This document shows positions 10,445 through 23,000 of a DNA stretch of 64,000 nt, piece by piece. Where the stretch lies: assembly GCF_020080835.1 (NCBI RefSeq), contig NC_058164.1:22159510-22223509 (forward strand), read 5' to 3'. The first letter of the stretch is position 1. The number at the start of each line of letters is the position of its first letter. The position numbers were made by a program, and so were the translations under genes. The DNA is from Cotesia glomerata. Taxonomy: Eukaryota > Arthropoda > Insecta > Hymenoptera > Braconidae. The notes under the pieces are model-generated. The model made no database searches. It saw only the letters and a program-made list of their open reading frames with translations, and was not told the origin of the DNA.

Positions 10445-12942
10445 TAGATTGGGCATTTGCGCATCTAAAGTATAGTCATGCAGGGATCGGGATCATCACT
10501 ATACTGTATTGTGGTAATAGCAATACTTTTTTCTCCGTGTAATCCTTAACGACAATTCTAGATGTCTCATAAATATCAGATGTATGAAGCCTTAGAATTG
10601 TTGTAATTGATCAGTATCTTCAAGCAACGAAAAAGAACTTTGGTCACTCTTGATCATACTTTAGGATAATTTACTTGTGTCTTATAGATTTTTTTTTTCC
10701 GCAGAATCACACGATGAATGCCACCAAGACCTTCGTTAAAAGCATTATTTTCAGTGTATTTAGCTATTTTTAACCAATTACTTTCAAGTTGCTTCGGTAT
10801 CTAGTTTTTTCGATTACTTTAGAGTTTCTGTGTTTGATTGTATCATAGTAACTTAAGGTCTTCGTGATAACTGGGTGTACAGTGTCATCATGCCGTAACT
10901 TTGAATCTTTCTGTTCGGTTGCTGATAAACTTCTACTTTATGTCAAAAGAGATGCTTCGGCACAATTCTCTTATCAACTAGAAATTCACAGTATTCAAGA
11001 TAAGAAGAAAAAGTATACTACTTTTGCCTGTCGTACTTGTTTTTTCTTGCTCTTGTATATCGAATCATGGCAAGAAAAGACACTTACAACAGTCTAAAAG
11101 TGGTGATTTCAGCCGGAAGAAATCTGAAGATTGAACACTCTTTGGTCTTACAGAGTTATTCTGTCAAACGTATTTTTTCTATCATTCGTTGATTGAATGA
11201 CTCAATCAGCCTAAAAGAACATCATCGAAGAACCAGTCTGGACGTGGTCATCTAATTCCAGTGGACATTTGTATTCCTATCAGCATCTGTACACTTGGTC
11301 TTAGTTCGCTACGTCAAGAAATTTCTACAAGTGCTTGAAGTTTGCTAATCTGGATTAAAAAGAAGACTGTCTTGAAATGAAATTGAATATTGAATGCTTT
11401 AGCATCTTTCAAAACTGGTAACGTTGGAAAAATAGTTGATAGTGTTAAAAGCTGCTGAAATGAAACAAGGTATCTATCAACGAACAACAATAATTTATTT
11501 CAAGTGTAACATATAACAAGTTATTAAAATAGTAATGCTTCGGATGACTGACCTAGATTGATTACATTTTTCTGTTTTATTGACGTCAAATGTACCCAAA
11601 AAAAGCAATAATTGGGGTAAAGTTTAAGAAAAACTATAGATATGTTTAATTATGGTTTGGGTGATTATTTTAATTATTAGCTATTGTTTAATATTACTAA
11701 TATTAACACAACGTGTAATTTTTGATGAGGAAAATAAAGCAATTTTGTAGGCAATTTGTGGTCGGAATATTATTAGCTATTCTGGACAAGGTTAATTAAC
11801 GTGTGACATACTATTAGACACGTAATACTAAGTCTAGACACGTGATGATTCAATTTAGATATATAGATCTGAAATTTAAAATATATTGTCCAAAAATGGA
11901 ACTCGAACATCTTCCGCTGATAATTATTGCTTAGCTCTTCATAGAAGCTGGTGAAGGGAATCAGTACAGATTCGGAAGTAATTTATAATTTTCGACATGA
12001 AAATTGTCCCTGGTCTGAATTGGTCAGGAATGTATGGGATTTGTAGAGATCCTGGTCTTTTTGTACCAGTTATAGTAGCGATTGTGAAACTAACGGGACT
12101 TAGAATTAATTATACATTCCTGAAATTTGAATAAATACTCTATTGCATCATTTTCATGAAGAACAAAATGGATTTCCGGCTTGCAGTTTAATATTTTTTT
12201 TTGTTGCAGGTTGGACCGTCTTCGGCGAAGTTTCGCGGACGCAGCGTTATCGGTTGGAAAAGAAAAGTTATTTATTTATTGTTTAATAAATGTTTACGAA
12301 ATCAAAATGTTGTTTTGTTTATTCTAATGATTTTTTAAGATCATCAATAGCATCAGAGGAGTAATCTTTAACTTAATCAAGCGGAAGATAACTACCGTCA
12401 CTAATATTGACTTTTAAATATTCACTTTTAGTTAGATTATAATCTCAAAGTAGTTATGATTTTTGACTGAATTGTATGACTGAATAAATTGAAAACTAAA
12501 AAGTTTCTAAATATGTATTTAATTTGTACTGAGTTCTAATTGTATAGCTTTTTAAATTTCGTTATTAAAAAGAAAGATTTTAAAATAATTAAAAACAATT
12601 CAAAGTGATTTGAATTCGATCGAATCATTTTAAAATCATTTTTTGACTCGCCTGAACTTATATGACAGTAATTATTAGTTTAATAAACTACTAAACCAAT
12701 TTTCGCTAAACGCAACATGTTAATTGACGTATACATTTCTATAAAAAATTAAAAATTTTAGAATAAATAATTTTTTTATTCTCAGATATGAAAACTTTTC
12801 ACAAGTATCTATAGCTTTATATGCACGTTTATAGCTTTATTATGCACCTCTATAGCTTTATTATGCACGTTTTACGTAAAATGAGAAAGAATAGGTGGAT
12901 TGAGGATGCAATCGGAAGATTCAAGTTCGAGTCCTAGTTTGG
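10445..12942. other. Gene-poor region
   Basis: Nothing supportable. The 77-codon frame at 10864-11097 has no recognisable features. A splice-acceptor-like run ending in gttgcag at about 12210 precedes a short GC-richer patch (12211-12260), but no exon can be confirmed. Confidence 0.4.
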
Positions 12943-13076
12943 CCCGTGCAAAGCCATTTTTAAGATGTCCAAAGTACATAGTGATTGAAACTATTAATTT
13001 TAACTTTTTATTATATTGTTAAAATCCATTTCACGATTTTATTTATAACTAGTTGTCTGCCGCGGCTTTGCACGGG
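12943..13076. repeat. Small inverted repeat, degenerate transposon remnant
   Basis: CCCGTGCAAAGCC at 12943-12955 and its exact reverse complement GGCTTTGCACGGG at 13064-13076 flank AT-rich DNA. ACTAGTTG followed by a GC-rich CCGCGGCTTTGC run resembles the remnants of terminal transposon sequence that are common in insect genomes. Confidence 0.5.
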
Positions 13077-14505
13077 TATAATCTTAGTAAAGAAGTATAG
13101 ATTATTCATATTGAAAAAAATAGTTCATTGTAATAATAATAATAATGAATAAACTTTAACACTGTTGCATTATTTTCATCTATAATTAATAAAAATCATT
13201 TTTCTTACAAATGTTGCTAATTATTCTCACGATTTATCTCCTATTTCCACCTTTCAATTTGTTTCCGAAAAATGAGAGTGAAAATAGAAAATAATTTTTA
13301 AAAAATTAAAAAATCTCATAAACAAATAAGGTTAAAAATATAAAAAAAATAGATTTGAATAGTTTAATTATCAAGTAACAAATAAGTCCTGTAGCATATT
13401 AGTAATACATTATTTGTTTATGAGATATAAGCATTGTAAGAAATAGAAAATGCAAATTTTTATAAATAAATGCGTGTAATTAAAAAACTAAAAGAGATAA
13501 ACGTTAGGTTTAAAATTTATATGAAAGCTTAGTTCATACTGGGTAAAAACGACTTAAAGATCGAAAACTGTATCTGAAATAGTTGCAAAGTTACAGCAAT
13601 TTGTTTGTTGACAAATCGAGTCAGTGCTTAGACTTTGTCGTGCTTCGAAATCCAAATGTTTTTTAAAAAATCGAAAAAATTTTTTTTTTCCATATTGTTG
13701 CAGATTGCTATTTTGGTAATTTTTTTATCTTTTAGAAAAAAATTAAAATAAAAAAAAATTGTTTATAACAAATTGTTACATAAATAAATTAATAAATTGT
13801 TGACAAAAAAAATTTTTTTTTTTTTACCATTGTATTTAGAAATGAAAATTATGATTAAAAAAAAAACGATTCCTTAATTATTGATTTAAACAATCAAAAT
13901 ATGAAAAAAACGATTATAAACAATAAGATATTGTTTTTAAGAAAAAATTTTTTTTTTTAAAATCATAATTTTCTTACGCTAACAATATGGTGAAAAAAAA
14001 TTTTTCAAAAATATTTAATTAATTTATTTGTTTATAAAAAATTTATAAACAAATGGCATAAAAAAATTTGAAAAATAATCATTTGATGCCTAACAAGAAT
14101 ATAAAATCAGTAATAACTTAAAATTAAAAAAAAAAATATTTAACATACATTATTTAAATTTTTAATTTTTTTGTTGGGAGACAATGTGTTACAATATGAG
14201 TTTATGTGCAAATGAGATATCTGAAAAAAAGCAAAGTTATCAAATTATTGATTGATCATGTTTAAAACATCCATTATATTGTAAGAAACATCATAGTTAC
14301 GATAAAAATAATTATTATATTGTTCCTAAACATTTAATATTGTAAATATTATTTAACTTGTTGTATAACATTCATTAAATCGATTTCTGCGTAATTTATA
14401 AATTGAAAATTCTTAAATAAATGTTACTTGTCTCATTTTGATAAATATTGAATATTAATTGTGTTTTATAAATCATGTAATATTCATACTACGATACGGT
14501 GTAAA
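13077..14505. other. Extremely AT-rich non-coding stretch
   Basis: Dominated by A and T runs, especially 13660-14160. There is no gene or clear repeat structure. Confidence 0.6.
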
Positions 14506-14511
14506 TTTATT

Positions 14512-14639
14512 CTACTGTTACACCGCTTTAACACCGGACTTTTAACACCGCAAAAGAGCACCGCTACACCGGTGTTAATACACAGGTGTTACATAGCGGT
14601 GTTAAAATGAGTCCATTTTAACACCGCTTTTTACAGTGT

Positions 14640-14642
<3 letters not shown>
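14512..14642. mobile_element. Short foldback element built on ACACCG motifs
   Basis: The stretch is made of repeated and inverted ACACCGC/GCGGTGT words (for example TTAACACCGG and CCGGTGTTAA) and can fold on itself. The right end TTACAGTGTAA suggests a MITE terminus. No coding content. Confidence 0.5.
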
Positions 14643-15600
<958 letters not shown>

Positions 15601-15825
15601 CTATCTAGAGTGAAGCCTGAAGTATGTCAAAATTTTTAAAATCGATTGAAAGATCTGTATAATATACGTTAAGAAATAATATCACCTGTCATGAAATATG
15701 TGTTTAAAAAATGTGTGCACTAACATTATCTATGAATACATAAAAAGAATTGAATTTTATTCAAAAATATAATTTTTAGCAATTTTTTATTTTTTATTTT
15801 TATTTATTAGTTGTGGATAGGGGGA

Positions 15826-15906
<81 letters not shown>
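15826..15906. repeat. (TA)n microsatellite
   Basis: About 40 TA units immediately left of a TA-flanked inverted-repeat element. Confidence 0.95.
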
Positions 15907-15909
<3 letters not shown>

Positions 15910-16817
15910 CTGTGCCAAATAAATCGAAGATTTTTTTTTCGGTCAGATATCAAAATTTCGTTGAGTTACGAAAAAAAAATTTTGTCAAAATTTGAGCCCT
16001 TTATCTTCATTTTTCAATCAGCGCTCGCAAGAAGAAGAATTTTCGCCAAAAAAAGTTTTTTTTCACTTATTTTTTGGTTATAAAAAATTCAATATACCAA
16101 ATATGAAAAACCCTTGGTATGGTTTTGTAGGAAATTAAATTCTCTACAAAGATGATTTTTTGTTGAATTTAAAGAATCAACAGCTTCTTTTTAATAGCTA
16201 ATTTAATTAAAATTTTTTCGATAATTTTTGTTTTCAATTATTGATGGACACGTATTAAACTACTTTTTAACGAAAAAAACTAACTAATACAATTTTTCTA
16301 GGAATATTTATGATCTAAAAAAATAGTTTTTATGCTTTAATTGATTATAGTATGGCACTATAGAAGTTAAAAATAATTTTATTAAAAAAAATAATGAAGA
16401 CAAAAAGATTAATTTTTTCGTAATTTTTTATTCATAAGTCTCAGTGACTTAAAAATTATTCATGCTTCAAAATTAATAAAATATATCTTTTTTTGTCATT
16501 TTTATTCGTTAACGGATTCTTCTATAGCGCTCGTAACTCAAAACAGCAGTTGTAGTCTAGTCAACAAGTGGCTTTTCAGTTAACTTTTTTCAGCAATCTC
16601 CGATAATTATTATTGAGGTGTCATTTGATTCGGAATGGCAACTAGATAATTTTTGAAAAAAAATGAAGTTCCGTTTGTAAAAATTACAAAAGTTATTAAC
16701 AATTAACTGAAAAAAAGGGGGTTTAGTTTTTTGACACAATTTTTTTTTCGTAACTCTCAACGAAATTTTGATATGGGACCGAAAAAAAAAAATCTTCGAA
16801 TTATTTGGCACACTCTA

Positions 16818-16818
<1 letters not shown>
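15905..16818. mobile_element. Terminal-inverted-repeat element, TTAGACTGTGCCA family, short copy
   Basis: The left end TTAGACTGTGCCAAATAA and the right end, its near-exact reverse complement, extend inward past the poly-A/T and CGGTC blocks. The element lies between TA microsatellites, consistent with a TA target site as in Tc1/mariner-type elements. No transposase frame is present. The interior matches 57498-59805. Confidence 0.75.

Positions 16819-16880
<62 letters not shown>
16819..16880. repeat. (TA)n microsatellite
   Basis: TA units bridging two different terminal-inverted-repeat elements. Confidence 0.9.
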
Positions 16881-16884
<4 letters not shown>

Positions 16885-17162
16885 GGTGTGCCAAAATGTA
16901 ACTCTCGTGAAGAACCTTTTAAAATTGGAATTTTGAGTTCCGCTTTTAACAGAAGCTTAGTTTGGGCATTTCCGGTGAAAATTCAAAATTTGGCCGGAAG
17001 TGCCCAAACTAAGCTTCTGTTAAAAAATTCTATGAAAATCAAATACATCGTCTCACTCCAAAATATCTCAGGAAATGCCCAAACGCAGCCCCTGTTAAAA
17101 GCGGAACTCAAAATTCCAATTTTAAAAGGTTCACCACGGGAGTTACATTGTGGCACACCCTA

Positions 17163-17163
<1 letters not shown>
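16881..17163. mobile_element. Near-perfect palindromic MITE, TTAGGGTGTGCCA family
   Basis: 283 bp that fold almost end to end. TTAGGGTGTGCCAAAATGTA at the left is matched by its complement at the right, and the inner blocks (AAAATTGGAATTTTGAGTTC, AGCCTAA-type words) also pair. The 91-codon frame inside is a by-product of the palindrome. Confidence 0.8.
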
Positions 17164-17164
<1 letters not shown>

Positions 17165-17215
<51 letters not shown>

Positions 17216-17338
17216 ATAAGAGATTGTTGATAATAAAATATATTTTTGTTAATATGTACTCGTTCTATGCACAGGTGCTATACGCACCTCTATAGAATTT
17301 TTGTAACGAGATTAATAAATAAATAAAAAATAAAATAA

Positions 17339-17406
<68 letters not shown>
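17165..17406. repeat. Compound (TA)n microsatellites
   Basis: Two TA tracts (about 17165-17212 and 17345-17406) separated by AT-rich unique sequence. Confidence 0.85.
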
Positions 17407-17410
<4 letters not shown>

Positions 17411-17780
17411 CTCCTACTACAAGAAACTAAAAAGAAGAAACTGTGACAATTAACAAGTTACTGATAGAAAGATGACGCATTCTGGATGAATAAAAGCCAT
17501 TTGAATCAAAGCGATTAGCTAGTTATATATATTTATCGATTATTAATAATTGATAACGAATTAAAAAACGTGATATAATTTATTCATGACCGTACAGTAA
17601 ATTCTCACATATCCGAATCATCGGTTATATATATTTTAGATGACTATATTATATAAAATTTTATTTTTCTGATCCGGATATACGGAACTTGACAGTTAAT
17701 TGCAAAATAAAATATGTCAGTATGACAGTTTCCTGACGATGAGAGTCATATATACAAATATTGTATTTTCAGAAGCTACT
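17407..17780. other. AT-rich spacer
   Basis: No gene or repeat structure that I can support. Confidence 0.4.
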
Positions 17781-18210
17781 CGGAAAAAAAAACTGTAGCT
17801 GCTGCAGGTTTTGAGCCTGTGGATACTACATTCCACTTTCCTGTAGCTGCAACAAGGTTGAGCCTGTAGCAGCTACAGGCGTGGTCTTGTTGTACCTACA
17901 AGCCTACACGCAAAAAAAAAATTGGGGCTGCTACATGATACATTCTTGTGGCAGCCACTTGATACATTCCTGTGACAGCCACATGATTTTTTCATGGGGC
18001 TGCCACATGAAAATCATGTGGCTGCCACATGAAAATCATGTGGCTGCCACATGATTTTCATGTGACTGCCACATGATTTTCTTGTGGTAGCCACATCATT
18101 TTTTCATGTGGTTGCCACATGATTTTTTCATGTGGCTACTACATGATTTTCATGTGGCGGCTACATGATTTTCCTGTGGCAGTCATGATTTTTTCATGTG
18201 GCAGGCAATA
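17781..18210. repeat. Minisatellite of CATGTGGCTGCCACATGA units
   Basis: About a dozen imperfect copies of a 22-26 bp unit containing the palindrome ATGTGGCtGCCACAT (from about 17925 on). They are preceded by a related CTGTAGCTGC/GCAGCTACAG inverted segment (17790-17900). Each unit can form a hairpin. Confidence 0.8.
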
Positions 18211-18264
18211 CTATAATAACAGTTAAAACAACAAAAATAATAATTATCATGATAATAATAATAA

Positions 18265-18848
18265 TCTATATTATTAAGAGAATAAGAAAAATTTTATGGC
18301 CAGTATATTTTTATGATAAAATGGGTTTTTATCGTTAAATTTGGTACCATTAGAAAGGTCTTGACCCGGAGTTGTGCCTTTTCAAGGTTTCATATCATTC
18401 TCACTAATAGTCAATTTACTATGATAAGAATTAAGGCTGCATTCGAAAATGCTCTATCTCTAGATACATAATTAAGAAATGACCTTGCATCTGGTGAACT
18501 ATTGCCATTTTTAAAGATATAAGCTCATCCCGACATTACACTCATCGAGACCTTTTATTTGAGTATCCACATCAACTTTTCATATATTTATATATATATT
18601 ATATATACATGTATATATGAAAAATATATCAAAATGCATGTGGGTACTTAAATGAAAGCTCTTGATGAGTGTAACATCGGGGCGAGCTTATATCGTTAAA
18701 AATGTCAATAATTAAGTACTGACATTGCTATCTTGTCAACTAATGATATTTTTAAAGTTATAAGCTCTTCCCGAAGTTAAACTCATCAAGAGCTTTCATT
18801 TGAGTACCCACATGCATTTTGATATATTTTTTATAGATACGTATATAT
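18265..18848 (+). mobile_element. Helitron-like element, 3'-truncated copy
   Basis: Starts with TCTATATTATTAAGAG directly after an A, as in the complete copy at 49550-50025, and shares its body, including paired blocks around AAGCTCTTGATGAGTGTAAC. The CTAG 3' end is missing. The copy runs into a TTAGGGTGG-type element at about 18849. Non-autonomous, with no helicase frame. Confidence 0.7.
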
Positions 18849-19380
18849 TAGGGTGGTTCATTTAATTTTTTGTAACAAAATTCCAAAATTAGCAAAAAAT
18901 TTAATTTTTTTCATTGTCAACTTTATTCACGCCAACTTTGTATATTTTCGTGCAATTACAATTGAACGCGATATCTTATCAAAATTCTATAAATGGTATC
19001 TGAAAGCTTATTAAATAATTTGTGCACCTCATTATCAGTCTAGGTCAAAAATCACCTACTTTCTCAGACAGATTTAATGAAATTTTACTTTTGCATTCGT
19101 TTTGACGTCATTGTTGTTCAATCAGACAGAAATTTATTTTTTTTTTTTTCGTATGCAACCTTAGTAGTATTTTCATTATTCATCATGAAATCTACTTCCA
19201 TTTCGGCTGCCGAATGGCCTTTTTTTAGACTGCGTGCGCATATGACAAGAAAAATATGCGCCGATATTTAAAAAAAAAATAAAAAATACTCTGTAAGAAA
19301 TTACTTAATTATAATTTTTTTTTTTTTAATTAATTACAAAATTAATTTTTTTCTTAAAAAATGAATGAGCGTTATGAGGC
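18849..19380. other. AT-rich DNA with the edge of another repeat
   Basis: ATTAGGGTGGTTCATTTAAT at about 18849 looks like the terminus of a further TA-targeting element, but I cannot find its other end. No gene. Confidence 0.35.
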
Positions 19381-19753
19381 GTGCACTTTTGGATTTTCCA
19401 AACTTTTTATTTTTTATGTGACGCTTGTGGAGTAACGGAAGGTTATATCACTCACCTTCTGACGATTCAACCTCCAGTCGCCAACTTTTTCACCGCCGGC
19501 AAAGTAGACATTTCAATTTGGACCACCTCACTGGATATTCATCGAAGCCGCGTCCATGTGACAAAAGTTATGGCAACAAGTGCACCGTGCATCGCCAATT
19601 TAGCGTTAGCATAAACAAATTATTCATTCAATGCCAATCTTAAAAGCGACTTCCAGAAGTTCTGACCTCCAGAAGACTGTTCCAGTGTCCGGAATAGAGG
19701 TCAGCCAATTAGCCTCCACCAGCTCCGAAAGCAAGTGCCTGAAAAATAAACAC
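19381..19753 (+). other. Probable non-coding first exon and promoter of YEATS2
   Basis: A patch of more balanced base composition ends in a strong splice donor (CAC|gtgagt, donor at 19754). The next acceptor (tttttttag, exon from 19995) lies just before the YEATS2 ATG at 20002. The true transcription start is not visible. The short frames here are not conserved-looking and are unlikely to be protein. Confidence 0.45.
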
Positions 19754-20001
19754 GTGAGTCATAACCTCCGTATGTCAATTGTTTTTTTTTTTTAAACTCA
19801 TCATTTATATTAAAATTTAAACAATTGGTGTCAACAATCATTTTTTATTTTTATTAATTACAAATTTTGTTTTTTTATTACAATTCACGTTTAATTTAAT
19901 TAATTAGTAGTTTTTATTGCAAGTTTTGAATTTTAATGCTTAGTATTGATCTCTCTAAGTTTTACCTCAGGAATAATTATTTTTATTTTTTTAGGACTCA
20001 A

Positions 20002-23000
20002 ATGAGTACATTAAAGGACAATGTCCAGGATCCAGATTATGCTATCGCAGGACCGAGTCGTCAGCAGAAAACTTTTGAAGAAGCTGGTAATTTTTTAGAT
20101 TCATTCTTTAACTTTTATGACACTGGAATTAATAGACAGCTGTGAATTTTTTGGATTTTTGTAACTACTTAATTATTATAAAAAAATTTTTATGAAAAAA
20201 TTTTAAATCTAGAAATTAAAAAAAATACAAGTGCAATTTTTTTTTTGCAAAAAAATTGTCAGATGTCAGCAGATTTGAGTCTCAAAAATTTTTTTGTTTT
20301 TAAGAGAAAAATTCAGCATTAGATTATTTTTTTTTTTAATTTCAAGGGGTCATAAGTATTTAAATAAAAATAAAAAAAATTAATTTTTTTTATTTTATTT
20401 TTGTAAAGTAGATGTATTTAAGTATTTACACAAAAAATTAAATGTAAATCGGACAAGTATTTTAAAAGTTATACGGAATTCGTGAAGCTTAATCGGAGCG
20501 TGTTGAACTTCAATGTTGCTGAAGCCGAAAAACTTTAAACACTTTTTTCTCTAAAGTATTTTTTAAGTTAAAGAGCAAGATTTATTCAAGATGACTGGTA
20601 AAATAAGTCTCCAATTTTTACACAATTTTTTTAACTATGTTTTTCAGTAATTAATCTAAGAATTAATAATGCGAATAAAGATTTTTTCACGAAGAATTTA
20701 AGGCTTAAATTTTTATCAAAAATTGATTATTTTTTTATGAAGTTATTTTTTTTAAAAATATTTATTCATTTTTATAATTCTGACGATTCATCAATTAATA
20801 ATATTTTATATTAAATGAACTTTTAAATTTCGATGATTAAGGAGCTAAAAAAATTATTATTTGTTTAAAAAAGGAACTTATTAATAAAGTTCAAAGTCAT
20901 TTAATCAATTAAAAATTTTCTTCAAAAAAAATTACTTAAAAATCACTTTTTTTTTTATCTTCCAAGTGGGTAAAAAAAAAATTAAATAAAATATGTTTCT
21001 TGAATTTTTTTATCTATATTATTAACAGCCGAGACCAGTGATTGCAGTTTCAATCGGCTTAGCGAAACGAATGTAAATTTTGAAAAAACGTTTTTAGAGA
21101 TAATAGATAATTTAATAAACTATTTCACCACAAATCGTTTTTTTTTTTAATTTCATTCGTTTCGTGAAACCAATCGAAACTGCAATTGCTCTGCTGTTGG
21201 GAGTGCGACAGAGATAGTTCCGTTGAACTCCGTGAGAGCAAAGCGAGAAAAAAATGGTCTCGCCTGTTAAGAGAATAAGAAAAATTTTGTCTCCAGGATA
21301 GTCTTATGATGAAATCGGTTTTTTTTAAATTGCAAAGCTGTTGACTTGAATTTATGCCTTTTTAAGGTTTCATATCATTTTCACCGATAGTCAATTTATT
21401 ATAATAAGTATTTAAGCTGCATTCAAAAATGCTCTATCTCTAGATTCATAATTAAGAAGTGACCTTGTACTTAATATATAAAAAATGTCATGTACTTAAA
21501 TGAAAAGTTTCGATGAATGTAACATCGAAATAAGTTTATATCTTAAAAAATGTCATTAATTGAGAAATGACATTGCACCTTGTCTACTGATGATATTTTT
21601 AAAGATATAAGCTCACCCCGACGTTACACTCATCGAGACCTTTCATTTGAGTACCCACATCAATTTTTCATATATTTAAATATATAATATATTTGTATAT
21701 ATGAAAAATATATCAAAATGCATGTGGGTACTCAAATGAAAGCTCTTGATGAGTGTAACATCGGGATGAGCTTATATCTTTAAGAACGTTAATAGTTCAG
21801 AAAGTATAGTGAATTTTAACAAAAGTTATTATTTAATAAAGCAAAATTTTATTTATTTATAGTTCACAAATCACGGCAGATATAGTGACTGTAAGGTTGC
21901 TAGTTGTTTTAAATTACCAAAAATAAAAAAATAGAAAATTCTCAAAGATGTTACTTATATTTTGCAATTAATTAAAAATTTATGATTTGTAAAGCGATGA
22001 TCAAGTACCTCCAAAATTAAGCTACCCCCTAAAAATTAAATTAAAAGAATGATTATAATTTTATAAGCCAGCAATTAATAAATTAATTTATTATTTCAGC
22101 TCTCATTAATAAGATAAAACGAATCAACCCAATAATCGAGCGTGAGTTCGACAGATCAATTAACGAAAAAGAGAAAGAAATTTTGCTCATCAACGATCGA
22201 CTGCACGAGGCGATCAGAACGCTCAGTTTGTTGCGGTACGCGATTATTTCCGAGTTCTATAACCGGAAAGAATGCCAGAGAGGTATAAATAGCGACTCAA
22301 AGCAGGCGAGAATCCACCCTGCGATTAAGCAAATCGTGGGAAAGGCTCCTAGGAACCTGAGAAACCGAGGAACCAATGGTTTGAGCACTAAAAGTGGTTC
22401 TGGAGCGTCGACGTCCAGCACTGAGCCGCCGAGCTCACAAAATGGCGTTCCGGGTCCTAGTCATCAAAATTCTCAGAACTTGGGTCAGAGTATTAATGGA
22501 ATAGGCTCAAATCATCAAGTTCCAAGTGAAAATCATCAAACTATAAGTGCTAATTATCAGAATCATCAAGTTCCAAGTCAGAACTATCAAACTATAAGTG
22601 CAAATCATCAGAATCATCAAGGTCCAGGTCAGAATCATCAAACCTTGGGTGCTAATCATCAGAATCATCAAGTTTCAGGTCAGAATCATCAAGGTCCAAG
22701 TCAAAATCATCACATTTTAAGTGCTAATCATCAAAACTATCAAATTCCAAGTCAAAATCATCGAAATCATCAACATCCAGCATTTCATCAAAGATACCAA
22801 CACCCTGGCTTAAATATCAAACCTTTCCAAGCCCCAAACTCATCAGCCACTAAAAATCTACCATCAAATCCTCTGAAGCGCAAGTACAACCAAGAACAGA
22901 TCGAGAATCTTGCAAAAAAACTCTGCCCAAACACCGAACCAGAGTTCCAACGCGGTGATGGCTTCAGAGAAACCCGAGTGATCGTAATCGGCAACATCTC

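Noticed and set aside
15811..16083. Frame beginning with Ile-Tyr repeats
   Set aside because: Translation of (TA)n and the adjoining transposon; the same happens at 57419-57619.
16888..17163. 91-codon open frame
   Set aside because: It lies entirely within a palindromic MITE, which reads open by symmetry.
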